Below are positions 1 through 7,300 of a stretch of 19,592 bases of DNA, piece by piece (positions within the stretch are counted from its first letter, which is position 1; every line of letters begins with the position of its first letter). Source of the DNA: Muribaculaceae bacterium (GTDB lineage: Bacteria; Bacteroidota; Bacteroidia; Bacteroidales; Muribaculaceae); NCBI GenBank assembly GCA_029062725.1, contig JAIDPP010000336.1, positions 1 through 19,592 of the forward strand. Direction: 5' to 3'. The notes beneath the pieces were generated by a model, which saw only the letters and a list, made by a program, of their open reading frames with translations, was not told the origin of the DNA and made no database searches. A program made the position numbers and the translations under genes.

Positions 1-1348
1 CTTTGGCGAGCATCTCGGCGGCCTTGGTGTAGTCGCCCTGCTTTGCGGCAAGGATGGCACGCGCATATACGGCCTGAGGCGTATCTCCCGCCTTGGCGAG
101 ATAGTTGGCGGCCTGGGTGAGATCGCCGCGGTTCATAGCCGTGTTGCCGGCGTTGAGGTTAGCGGTCGGATCGGAGGGATACATCTTCGCGGCGGTCTCG
201 AACACATCGGCATATTCCGGGCTGTTGGGGTCGAGGGTCTCGGCATAGATGAAGAACTCGCGCAGCGAGAGCTTCGAGGGGTTCTTACGGAACACCTTGG
301 CGATCTCGGCCGGGTCTGTATAATTGCGGACCTCATATTCCACCGTATAGTCGGAATGACGCAGGGCAGGGTACCAGTTCGCGAGCATATACTTGTAATC
401 CACCGGGAAATCGGTTGCTATCTTGCGGTCCTTGACATCGGGATCCATATTGGAGTCGATGATGGCGAGTATGGCATCCTTCTTTGCCATCTCGCTTCCC
501 TCGACCATCTTGCGCAAACCCGCCCAGTCTTCGGCCACCCAGGATGTCTTCATAAGGTTCTTGGGGAAGGTGTAGAGGTTGCGCACATACTCGGCGAGGG
601 CCTCTGTACGTCCCTTGGCGAGTTTCTCGTTTCCGGCGTATGAACCTTCAGGAGATGCGTAGCCGGTCACGGTAAGGAGGGTGATCTTGGTGTCAGGGTC
701 AGCCTTCACGGAGTCGATAGTGGCGCGGATCTTGCGCAGCTCGGCGGGGTTGTTGCGGTAGTCGGGACGGATGTTGACCGTATTTACCACGAAATCGATG
801 TAGGCCTCCCCCTTTGCGTTGCGCATCTTGACGCGCTCCTCTACGGGAGTTACATATACGAGGTCGGCGTTGAAGGTGCGTTCCCCCATGTCGAGGCGAG
901 CTAAAGAACGGTCGGCGATGGTCTTGCGGCTCTCGCAGCAGCCTACATTCTCTACCACGAGGTCGATGTCGGCGTTCTCCATCCAGTTCTGCCATGCCAC
1001 CGAAGTCTCATACGGCAGAGTCTTGGTCTTCTTGGCGTTATAGTATTTCGTATCGGGGTTGTTGAATGTTCCGGTGCGTTTTGCCTGGATGAGGCGGTTG
1101 CGTCCCGCGAGGGTGATGCTCTGCAGGCGTATGGAGTCGTTCCCGCTCTTTACCACGGGGATAAGCCGGGTTTCGTTGTTGATCCCCTTGGGCATGCGTG
1201 AGAAGTCGAGGTTGAAGGCGATGTTGAGCCTGTCGGCCTCATGGTCAGCCTTGAGACCGGTGATTGTGACATCCGAAGCCTCCGGCATTCGGGCCCACAA
1301 GGAAGCGGCGGTAAGCACGCAGGCTGCTATGGTGAGTGTTCTTTTCAT
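1..1348 (-). CDS. DUF3868 / OmpA-like / TPR envelope protein, 3' end outside window
   Basis: Reading leftward from the ATG at 1348-1346, 449 codons stay open to the window edge, so the C-terminus is missing. Residues 1-19 look like a signal peptide ending in LWA. Residues ~25-190 match the layout of DUF3868 proteins (beta-rich, with a Cys pair at 137-138). Residues ~190-260 resemble an OmpA-type C-terminal domain, with TGYASPEG at 228-235 followed by an N-x8-R-x-E pattern. From ~365 helical TPR-like units begin (AxxxYPSDPTANLNAGN, GDYTKAAEMLAK). Family knowledge: DUF3868 proteins are usually encoded just after DUF3575 proteins in Bacteroidales fimbrial or cell-surface clusters and are probably periplasmic or outer-membrane, perhaps peptidoglycan-associated. 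The DUF3575 gene lies upstream with a 13-base gap, so the two are co-transcribed. The exact role is not known. Confidence 0.85.
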   Translation of the reverse strand, partial: MKRTLTIAACVLTAASLWARMPEASDVTITGLKADHEADRLNIAFNLDFSRMPKGINNETRLIPVVKSGNDSIRLQSITLAGRNRLIQAKRTGTFNNPDTKYYNAKKTKTLPYETSVAWQNWMENADIDLVVENVGCCESRKTIADRSLARLDMGERTFNADLVYVTPVEERVKMRNAKGEAYIDFVVNTVNIRPDYRNNPAELRKIRATIDSVKADPDTKITLLTVTGYASPEGSYAGNEKLAKGRTEALAEYVRNLYTFPKNLMKTSWVAEDWAGLRKMVEGSEMAKKDAILAIIDSNMDPDVKDRKIATDFPVDYKYMLANWYPALRHSDYTVEYEVRNYTDPAEIAKVFRKNPSKLSLREFFIYAETLDPNSPEYADVFETAAKMYPSDPTANLNAGNTAMNRGDLTQAANYLAKAGDTPQAVYARAILAAKQGDYTKAAEMLAK

Positions 1349-1361
1349 TTAGACAGGATTC

Positions 1362-1952
1362 TTAGAAGATATATACTAAGTTGAGGGCGGCTTTGGTGGG
1401 GCCGAAATAGTTGTGGGTACCGTTGTCGATGATTTTTGTGCCGCAGGAGGCGCAGGGATAGCTGTCGAACTTGGTGTAGCTCCATCCGATGCCGATCTCG
1501 GCCTCGATGTTCCAGTGTGTGGCGAGCATCCATGCGTGGCCGTATGTGAGGCCGGCGCCGGCATACCATCCCTGATAACGCATGTCGCGGAGATTACGGA
1601 AGTTTGTTCCGAGGAACATGAAGTTGGTGTTCACTTTCCCGATGTTGTATTGGCCTCCGTGGAGCTCGAGGCCGACGAAGTTGCCGTGCATGGCCTCGCA
1701 GAACCAGTAGCGGACTTCGGGCTGAGCCATCCAGTGTTTCCACTGTTTGCCGCCCGAGAATTTCCAGGCGTTCAGGTTTCCGTTGATGTCGAAACTCCAT
1801 TTGGGAGCCATTTTGAACTCAAGGCCGAGGTTCACGTTGGCCAATGCGTCATAGATAACGTTGGTCTTGAGGGCCACGTTCTGAGCGCCTGCGCTTGAAG
1901 CGAGCAGGGAGGCTGCGGCGAAAAGAGTAGCTAAGAATGTAGGTCTTTTCAT
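1362..1952 (-). CDS. DUF3575 family outer-membrane protein
   Basis: A 196-residue protein that starts MKRPTFLATLF with a clear signal peptide (cleavage near SSAGA-Q, residue 23-24). It then has alternating beta-strand segments typical of a small outer-membrane barrel and ends in aromatic Phe (LNLVYIF), as barrel proteins do. The motifs ALKTNVIYDALANVNLGLE and the Trp-rich WYAGAGLTYGHAW region match the DUF3575 family as I know it. Length is usual for the family. It is the first gene of the leftward operon; the DUF3868 gene starts 13 bases after its stop. It has a leader of about 180 bases and a consensus Bacteroidetes promoter at 2141-2171. Such proteins are often found beside fimbrillin genes, but no fimbrillin is inside this window, so a fimbrial role is inferred from the family only. 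Confidence 0.85.
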   Translation of the reverse strand: MKRPTFLATLFAAASLLASSAGAQNVALKTNVIYDALANVNLGLEFKMAPKWSFDINGNLNAWKFSGGKQWKHWMAQPEVRYWFCEAMHGNFVGLELHGGQYNIGKVNTNFMFLGTNFRNLRDMRYQGWYAGAGLTYGHAWMLATHWNIEAEIGIGWSYTKFDSYPCASCGTKIIDNGTHNYFGPTKAALNLVYIF

Positions 1953-2108
1953 GATTATTTATTATGGTGACTCCCGGCGGGGAAAACATGGCGCCGTAAG
2001 TCAGGTCTTATTGTCCTTATCTTTTTGTCTCCCGGGTGAGGGGATTTAGTTAAGCGGAGTTTTTCGGTTTTTCAACAGCTTTTTCAAGTGTAGTTAGGCC
2101 GTTTTATC

Positions 2109-2128
2109 ACGGTCTGTTCGACGACCGT
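2109..2128 (-). other. Hairpin at the 5' end of the DUF3575 operon leader
   Basis: ACGGTC (2109-2114) and GACCGT (2123-2128) form a perfect 6-bp stem with an 8-base loop. It begins about six bases after the predicted transcription start, so it would cap the 5' end of the mRNA. It may stabilise the transcript; this is inference. The leader also carries a near-direct repeat of CTAACTAYAC (minus strand) on either side of the hairpin. Confidence 0.4.
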
Positions 2129-2140
2129 ATAGTTAGGGTG

Positions 2141-2171
2141 CAAATTTAGTAAAAAAATATTTGTCACCAAA
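2141..2171 (-). promoter_or_regulatory. Bacteroidetes-type promoter of the DUF3575 operon
   Basis: On the minus strand, TTTG (2171-2168), then 19 bases, then TAAATTTG (2148-2141). This is an exact match to the Bacteroidetes consensus TTTG-N19-TAnnTTTG. Transcription would start near 2134, giving a leader of about 180 bases before the ATG at 1952. Confidence 0.7.
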
Positions 2172-2193
2172 TATAAACGCTGAAAAAATTTGA

Positions 2194-2307
2194 TTATTTC
2201 TCACCCGGCGTAAGGAACTCAACCGCAAAATCGCAGAACTCGGCCAGGAGTATGACGATATAACCTTCAAGATCATAAGCTCCTCAATCAATCCATCCGA
2301 TATTTGA
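2194..2307 (+). pseudogene. Possible 3' remnant of a lost gene
   Basis: A frame opens just after an in-frame TGA (2191-2193) and ends at TGA 2305-2307. From 2209 it reads RKELNRKIAELGQEY and then a hydrophobic/serine tail ending NPSDI. Codon choice (CTC, CGC, ATC, GAG) looks like real host coding sequence, but there is no start codon. A strong hairpin sits 25 bases after the stop, as a retained terminator would. I do not recognise the parent family. It could also be a chance open frame. Confidence 0.3.
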
Positions 2308-2332
2308 CCGATATTAATTTCTCAATAGAATC

Positions 2333-2359
2333 TCCCGTGCGGCAAGAGTGCCGGCGGGA
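2333..2359 (+). terminator. Hairpin, possible terminator of the remnant gene
   Basis: TCCCG-TG-CGGCA (2333-2344), loop AGAG, then TGCCG-G-CGGGA (2349-2359): two 5-bp stems separated by a small internal loop. There is no clean T tract after it, so termination is uncertain. Its place just after the reading-frame tail ending at 2307 is the main support. Confidence 0.35.
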
Positions 2360-2440
2360 TATTCGCCGTTTAGCTTACATGTGTTTACGTTTCATTCATT
2401 GAAGAAAAAAATGATTTTTTTGAAAAAAAGTTGCTGAAAA

Positions 2441-2472
2441 TTTGGTAAAGAGTAGAAATATTACTACCTTTG
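2441..2472 (+). promoter_or_regulatory. Promoter of hicAB
   Basis: TTTG (2441-2444), 20 bases, then TACCTTTG (2465-2472) match the Bacteroidetes promoter consensus. Transcription should begin near 2479. This excludes any hicA start upstream of that point (in-frame ATGs at 2442 and 2475) and supports the ATG at 2493. Confidence 0.65.
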
Positions 2473-2492
2473 CAATGTCAAACAAGAACAAC

Positions 2493-2687
2493 ATGAACAA
2501 GTACAAAGTAAAGGAAGTAATCAAGATGCTTGAAGAAGATGGTTGGTTTCTGATGACCACCAAGGGAGACCACCGCCAGTTCAAGCATCCCTCCAAGAAA
2601 GGAAAGGTCACAGTTAGAGGCAAGCCGAGTGAGACCCTAAGCCAATTCTTATTGAACAGCATTTGGAAACAGGCAGGATGGCGATAA
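2493..2687 (+). CDS. hicA: HicA-type toxin (mRNA interferase)
   Basis: From the ATG at 2493 this gives 64 residues, the normal size for HicA. The compact double-stranded-RNA-binding-like fold of the family is recognisable: helix KVKEVIKMLEEDGW, then TTKGDHRQFKHP, then KVTVRGKPSETLSQFLLNSI. His27 in GDHRQFKHP corresponds to the conserved catalytic histidine (GSH in many members; Asp here is a variant). HicA toxins cleave mRNA and tmRNA and are held inactive by HicB. A longer frame opens at 2442, but it would overlap the promoter, and the ATG at 2475 would lie at or before the transcription start. The toxin-first order and following HicB-like gene 52 bases downstream fit a complete type II pair. 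The A/T-rich surroundings differ from the host operon and suggest acquisition by transfer. Confidence 0.85.
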   Translation: MNKYKVKEVIKMLEEDGWFLMTTKGDHRQFKHPSKKGKVTVRGKPSETLSQFLLNSIWKQAGWR

Positions 2688-2739
2688 GCCATCATCCTCT
2701 CTCCAACTATCAAAGTGGAAATATCTAAAATATGCAAAC

Positions 2740-3156
2740 ATGGAAAAACATAAGCTTCATGTAGATGTCAGCTGGACAGAGGATAACTTCTGCGGCTCAT
2801 GGGCTGACGGGCAGGAAGGTGTCGTATTGGTTACAGCCAAGACCTTCCAAAAGTTTAAGGATGACATGGCAGATTCTATCAAGCTTCACATTCAAGGCTG
2901 CATTGAAGATGGAGATTCCTTTCCTGAATATCTCACCAACGGAGAGTATGAAATTGAATATAATCTCGATGCAGCCGCCCTTATCCGCAATGCGGAGACA
3001 TTCACCACCATGTCGGTAATCAGCCGTATTTCCGGCATAAACCAGAAACAATTGTCACACTATGCAAATGGGGTTAAGCATCCGCGTCCCCTGCAAGTCG
3101 CCAAAATCAAAGCGGCCCTTGCAAAAATTGGCACTCAACTTATAGCCTTGAGTTAG
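2740..3156 (+). CDS. hicB: HicB-type antitoxin with helix-turn-helix
   Basis: A 138-residue protein in the usual HicB layout. Residues ~4-80 form the partial-RNase-H-like HicB domain (VDVSWTEDNFCGSWAD at 8-23, then KTFQKFKDDMADSIKLHI, EYEIEYNLDAAAL). Residues ~87-136 form an Xre-like helix-turn-helix (MSVISRISGINQKQLSHYAN, then HPRPLQVAKIKAAL). Family role: the N-terminal domain binds and masks HicA, and the HTH represses the shared promoter. It follows hicA by 52 bases on the same strand and is followed by an intrinsic terminator at 3242-3277, so the two genes form a closed unit. No truncation is seen, so the pair is probably functional. Confidence 0.85.
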   Translation: MEKHKLHVDVSWTEDNFCGSWADGQEGVVLVTAKTFQKFKDDMADSIKLHIQGCIEDGDSFPEYLTNGEYEIEYNLDAAALIRNAETFTTMSVISRISGINQKQLSHYANGVKHPRPLQVAKIKAALAKIGTQLIALS

Positions 3157-3241
3157 TTCTTGTTTGACAGCTGAGTAATTCAAGAGTTGTCGGATAGTTT
3201 GTAGTTAATTCCTCATCGTTCATCTACATAATCCGACCCGG

Positions 3242-3277
3242 CCCGATTGCCTGCAAAGTCAGTCGGGTTTTTCTTTT
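3242..3277 (+). terminator. Intrinsic terminator of hicAB
   Basis: CCCGATTG (3242-3249) pairs with CAGTCGGG (3260-3267) with one G-U pair and a 10-base loop, followed by TTTTTCTTTT. It lies 86 bases after the hicB stop. Confidence 0.75.
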
Positions 3278-3295
3278 AAGTATGTACTATTACCT

Positions 3296-3388
3296 AGAAA
3301 AAGGAAATTCTCCGAGAAATCCACCGGCAAGCCCCTCATCACCTTGCACGAAGGTAATAGCGCGGAGTATCTCGCCTGGATAAATTAG
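3296..3388 (+). pseudogene. Possible 3' remnant of a lost gene
   Basis: The frame ending at TAG 3386-3388 reads RKRKFSEKSTGKPLITLHEG, then NSAEYLAWIN. The codons (GGC, CTC, ATC, ACC, GAG, GCC) look like genuine coding sequence. There is no start codon, and the preceding sequence belongs to the hicAB terminator. It is probably the tail of a gene cut off when hicAB or the prophage arrived. I do not recognise the family; a chance frame is possible. Confidence 0.3.
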
Positions 3389-3390
3389 AG

Positions 3391-3409
3391 CCATGGATCA
3401 GATCCTTGG
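3391..3409. repeat. 19-bp near-perfect palindrome
   Basis: CCATGGATC (3391-3399) and GATCCTTGG (3401-3409) are inverted copies around a single central A, with one mismatch. It could be a protein-binding site or part of a recombination site near the prophage edge; nothing in the sequence decides between these. Confidence 0.4.
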
Positions 3410-3436
3410 TGAGTAAGTCCAATTAATGAGAATGAC

Positions 3437-3509
3437 AATTGTTGACGTCTCGGCTCAGGGATTCCATTAAGAGACACGGGACTCTCCTGTCCGTTACGCG
3501 TCAATGGTT
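3437..3509 (+). other. Possible structured RNA, three-stem fold
   Basis: Outer stem: 3437-3447 pairs with 3499-3509 (11 bp, core TTGACG/CGTCAA, with three G-U pairs valid only for RNA read on the plus strand). Inside, TCTC (3448-3451) pairs with GAGA (3471-3474), and ACGG (3476-3479) pairs with CCGT (3491-3494). I see no promoter for it, and no known RNA family is recognised. Confidence 0.25.
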
Positions 3510-3518
3510 TTTACACAA

Positions 3519-3561
3519 AATCCGCGATAACCGTCTTAAAATTTGACTGTTATCGCGGATT
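3519..3561 (-). terminator. Long hairpin, likely terminator of the leftward repressor gene
   Basis: AATCCGCGATAAC (3519-3531) and GTTATCGCGGATT (3549-3561) are perfect 13-bp inverted copies around a 17-base loop. Read leftward, the stem is followed by TTTTGTGT. It lies about 100 bases after the repressor stop at 3664. Being symmetric, it might also serve as a protein-binding or recombination site. Confidence 0.5.
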
Positions 3562-3663
3562 CCGCGGAAGGGACGAGATTCCCTTGCGGCATTCCGCTTA
3601 TTTCCACCGGATCAAAATCAATACTTTACTTATTTATCAATCTCTCTTGCTGTAAATGTCAGG

Positions 3664-4044
3664 CTATATACCGTCCACGACATTATCCATGCCGGATTGT
3701 TTCAAAAGAACCTGAATCAGACGCTCCTTCTCCTTCAATACCGATTCCAGCTCGCGGATCCGGAACTCCTGCGTAGAGCCTACATTTACCGTCGCATCTC
3801 CGATAACGGTCCCGTTGTGGATATCCCTTACCCTGTAATCATCACAAGGCCAGTCGTCAAAAAAATAGCCGGGACTTACCCCAACCGCTTTACTTACCTT
3901 CTCAAGGAGCTCACTGTCAAAACTTGCTTTATTCATCAAGTGAGAAAAATAAGTCGGGGTAATACCTATTTTATCCGCTAAATCCTTTTTTATCAATCGT
4001 TTTTCCTCAATTATACGATAGAGTTCTCTGCCGGCATGTTTCAT
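3664..4044 (-). CDS. Xre-family phage repressor-like regulator
   Basis: A 126-residue protein. Residues ~6-62 form an Xre/Cro-C1 helix-turn-helix: ELYRIIEEKRLIKKDLADKI, then GITPTYFSHLMNKASFDSELL, then KVSKAVGVSPGYFFDD. Residues ~92-117 (RIRELESVLKEKERLIQVLL) form a leucine-rich coiled coil, likely the dimerisation part. There is no LexA/S24-type protease domain, so induction would not work by RecA-stimulated self-cleavage of this protein. It is transcribed leftward, divergent from the replication genes, with 131 bases between that contain two dyads. This is the classic place of a lysogeny repressor. Repressor function is inferred from position and fold; a Cro-like or accessory role is possible. 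Confidence 0.75.
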   Translation of the reverse strand: MKHAGRELYRIIEEKRLIKKDLADKIGITPTYFSHLMNKASFDSELLEKVSKAVGVSPGYFFDDWPCDDYRVRDIHNGTVIGDATVNVGSTQEFRIRELESVLKEKERLIQVLLKQSGMDNVVDGI

Positions 4045-4069
4045 ATATTCGTTAAAAAAGGTTAATATT

Positions 4070-4089
4070 AATTGATTTATTTATCAATT
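4070..4089. promoter_or_regulatory. Candidate operator 1 in the divergent control region
   Basis: AATTGAT (4070-4076) and ATCAATT (4083-4089) are perfect inverted 7-bp copies with a 6-base spacer, 26 bases upstream of the repressor start. It overlaps the weak -33 region of the rightward promoter. Confidence 0.45.
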
Positions 4090-4112
4090 CAATCAAATTA
4101 TTTGTAAATTTG
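4080..4112 (+). promoter_or_regulatory. Candidate rightward early promoter
   Basis: TAAATTTG at 4105-4112 fits the -7 consensus TAnnTTTG exactly. The -33 element is weak (TTTA at 4080-4083, 21-base spacer), which would suit a promoter that needs to be switched. It would give a leader of roughly 57 bases before the ATG at 4176. Confidence 0.45.
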
Positions 4113-4117
4113 TCACT

Positions 4118-4138
4118 GTAAATATACGTAGTATTTAC
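4118..4138. promoter_or_regulatory. Candidate operator 2, over the rightward start site
   Basis: GTAAATA (4118-4124) and TATTTAC (4132-4138) are perfect inverted 7-bp copies with a 7-base spacer. The site begins six bases after the -7 element, across the predicted start of transcription, which is where a repressor would block the rightward genes. Confidence 0.5.
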
Positions 4139-4175
4139 GAAATTAACAACATTTCTTGTACGTTTTTTTTTACAA

Positions 4176-4379
4176 ATGGACAAATATTCGAGAAATAAAA
4201 TTCTTCGTGACTACCTCGCCTCACTTGATAAAGACGAGAAGAGGCTCGCGCATCTTCTGATTATAAGGGAGTGTATGATCTCGAGAGATAAACTTTACAG
4301 CTGGAAAGCATGTAGAAGTGCGATTGAACCGATTTACGTTCAACACATCAACCGTGCCATCGGTACGCAAATTCTATAA
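4176..4379 (+). CDS. Small phage early protein, possible regulator
   Basis: A 67-residue, basic, mostly helical protein beginning MDKYSRNKILRDYLASLDKD. It is the first rightward gene after the divergent control region, and its stop lies 4 bases before the primase-helicase start, so the two are co-transcribed. The segment SRDKLYSWKACRSAIEPIYV followed by INRAIG looks like a compact helix-turn-helix-like fold, and a Cro- or CII-like role would suit its place. I do not recognise a named family, and DNA binding is inference. The start is an ATG preceded by a long T tract (4161-4170), not by a Shine-Dalgarno site, which is usual in this phylum. Confidence 0.6.
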   Translation: MDKYSRNKILRDYLASLDKDEKRLAHLLIIRECMISRDKLYSWKACRSAIEPIYVQHINRAIGTQIL

Positions 4380-4383
4380 CTCT

Positions 4384-7300
4384 ATGTCTGATTTTTATTC
4401 AAAGCCGGATATAGATAAGGTGGAACAAACCGCACGGATCGATGACTTCGTTCCGGGTGAGCGGATTGTAAAAAATCGCCGTAATATCACGGTGTGCCCG
4501 CAGTGTCGTAAGAAATCACTGCAGATCGTTGACAACAGGCAATTCCGTGGGATCAAATGTTTTGATTGCGGTTTCGTCAAGACAGGTGTTTTCTCGGTTG
4601 TAATGCACTACGAATCCTGCACATATCCGGAAGCTATAAAGTTAGTGGCCGACCGTTACGGAATATCTGTCGAGTCGGAAAAGGAGCGGCGCACGAGATT
4701 GTTGAGGGAGCAGACAAAATCCATGTCCGATTCCTTCCTGATGAAACAGCTCACGGGGTCGGGACTTACTCTTGAGGATATCTCCGCACGCGTCCGGACT
4801 AAGGACGGTAAGGACTGGCAGACGATTCAACTCTTCGTCAAGGGCACAATGGACGCCCGCGGAAATATCGAATCTTTCGGCGACGACATGTTGATTCGCT
4901 ACTACAACCTCGAAGGGATGCCTATGAAAGTGGCCACAAGAGGTGTAGCCGGTGGTCAGAAAGATTACACCCGCGCCAGGTGGCAGCTGCCAGAGGCTCA
5001 CCGATCCGGCAAGGATGGCAAACCGGGGAAATACGGTGCCATCAAAGGTGCAGAAGCGAAATTCTTCTTCCCGGGAAGAATTATTCAGGCTTACCAGGAT
5101 AAGGAACAGTTCGATACTCTTGTAATACAGGAGGGCGAGAAAAAAGCCGTCAAGGCTTGCAAGCATGGGATAATGTCGATAGCGATACAGGGAATTTACA
5201 ATATCGGAAATAAGAACCAGGGCCTTATTTCAGATCTTCAGTACCTCGTCCGCCGATGCGGTATAAAGCGTATTGCGCTGCTTTTCGACTCGGACTGGGA
5301 TAACCTCTCCCGCTCCATATCCAACGGCGACGAGATCGACGCGCGGCCACGCCAGTTTGCCAACGCGGCAATAAAGTTCCGCGACTATGTCGATACACTC
5401 AACAATCTCGATCTCGATGTCAATATATGGTTCGGTCATATCAACGATAACGAGGCCGGGGACAAGGGGATCGACGACCTCCTTTGCAATACCCTGAAGG
5501 ATAGGGAAGAAATCCTCTGGCCCGATATCCTCGCGGCAATGTCTGACCCTAAAGGTGTGGCCAATTACGTATCCATGCACAAGATATCCGTGATGTCGGA
5601 TGCGAAGATACTGAACTTCTGGGATCTCCGCGATAAGGATGCTTTTTTCAGACGTCACGCAGACAGGATCAAAGACCTCAGGAAGTTCCGGTTCGCAAAG
5701 ATCAATTATGTTGTCGATGATTCCGGAGCCATCGAGCGTTCATCATCCTTCGGCGAGGCGAAGGATTTCTGGACAGCTTATTTCGATGATGAGAAGAAGG
5801 AATATATCGTGAAATTCGATCCTTCCTCCGCCAGCGATTTTTTGCAGAACAACGGCTTCCGGAGATATACTTCTCCTGAACTCGGAAATCTAAAATTCGG
5901 TTTCGTGCGCATCGAGAATGGTGTAGCTTATAAATGCGCGGAGTATCAGATCCGCGATACAGCCTTTGAATATCTCTCCGTCTCGAACAAGATCAAGGCC
6001 GTCAAGAATTACTTCCTGATGCAACTGCCTAAGTGCATCGGTCCTAACCTGCTGGAGCGTCTCCAACTCGAGAATATAGAGAACGTCGTCAATCCGGACG
6101 AACAGATCCGGTTCTTCCGTAACGGCCAGATCCGAATCACGGACAGGGATATTACGCTATCACCTAATTCCAGGATCGTGTGGGAAGAGGAGATCTGCCC
6201 GAGGCTATTCAAGAGAATCCCGGTTATAAGTGAGATTGCGAAGCTCGACGACGGAGCGTTCATCGTTAAGACTACACCGGAGGGCGACCGATGTGAATTT
6301 CTCCAGTTTCTCGTCAATACTTCAAACGATTTCCGCGACCGCGACCCGGGCTCGCTCACCGATGAGGAGCGACGGTCAATCTACATCAATCTCGTTAATA
6401 AGATTACAGCTATCGGGTATCTTATCACGGATTACCGCTACAACACGGAGGAAAAGGTTATCGTGGCCATGGATTCTTCCATGTCGGAGGTCGGTAAATC
6501 GCAGGGCCGAACCGGAAAATCGCTTATCGGCAAGGCTATCGAACAGGTGACTTGTCAGGCTTTCGTGGATGGAAAGGAGCTTAACGGGTCGGATGATTTC
6601 ATGTTCTCGGACGTCACTCCCCAAGCCCGTAACGTTTTCTTCGATGATGTGAAACCAAATTTCTGCTTTACCCGGCTTTTCGCAGCAGTTACAGGCCCAC
6701 TTATGGTGAATCCGAAGCTCGGCTCAAGGTTCAAGATCGAATACGAGAAGGTGCCCAAATTTTACGTTACTACAAATCACGCGATATCAGACGATTCAAG
6801 ATCTGCCAAGGACCGCATGGTACTGATGATGTTCTCAAACTGGTATAACGACGACTACAAGCCTATCGACGAGTTCGGACATACTTTCTTCTCTGGCTGG
6901 AATGATGAGCAGTGGCAGCTCTTCGACAACCTTATGGCCGAATGTGTGATGTTCTATTTCCGATCGATGCAGGAGGGCTGGAGCCGCGTAGGCTGCGGAG
7001 TCGTACATCCTCCGATGCGTCAGGCCGATCTCCGGCAGATGCGCCAGAAAATGGGTGAGGCGTTCCTACAGTGGGCCGAGGCTTTCTTCTCCCCGGATTC
7101 CGGAAATCTATCCCGGAAATTATGGACCAAGGACATAATGGCCGCTTTCATTGAAGAGAACCCGCTGCAGGCCAAGTTTGTCTCCGCGACAGTCCTGCGT
7201 GAGAAGATCGAGACGTTCTGCCGCTTCAAGGGATATCACTTCAACCCGCACCGTCTCGAGAAAAAATCAAGACTATCTTTCCAGGAGTGGCACGCCATTA

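Larger units (their letters stand above)
1953..2440. other. Gene-poor stretch: operon leader, promoter and remnant DNA
   Basis: About 490 bases without an intact gene. 1953-2134 is the transcribed leader of the leftward operon and contains no convincing leader ORF. 2141-2171 is its promoter. 2194-2307 is a short coding-like tail on the plus strand, followed by a hairpin at 2333-2359. 2360-2440 is A/T-rich and leads into the hicA promoter. I saw no RNA gene here. Confidence 0.6.
3157..3663. other. Noncoding junction between hicAB and the prophage repressor
   Basis: About 500 bases without an intact gene. In order it holds the hicAB terminator, a coding-like tail (3296-3388), a 19-bp palindrome (3391-3409), a possible folded RNA (3437-3509), and a 13-bp-arm hairpin (3519-3561). 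The left end of the prophage, if it is integrated here, probably lies in this stretch. I see no tRNA gene and no clear att core. Confidence 0.5.

Noticed and set aside
1413..1898. Plus-strand open frame of 161 codons opposite the DUF3575 gene
   Set aside because: It mirrors a gene with a signal peptide and a family match; the plus-strand product has no recognisable features.
2032..2208. CCGGGTGAG (2032-2040) and CTCACCCGG (2200-2208) as an invertible promoter element
   Set aside because: The arms are only 9 bp, there is no invertase gene in view, and the promoter between them already points to its operon; chance is sufficient.
3157..3663. Searched for a tRNA gene as an integration target
   Set aside because: No cloverleaf with T-loop and anticodon-stem patterns was found; the three-stem fold at 3437-3509 lacks the tRNA T-loop sequence.
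4642..5166. Long minus-strand open frame (174 codons) opposite the primase-helicase gene
   Set aside because: It lies wholly inside a gene with clear zinc-finger and Toprim motifs on the other strand, and its translation shows no domain pattern.
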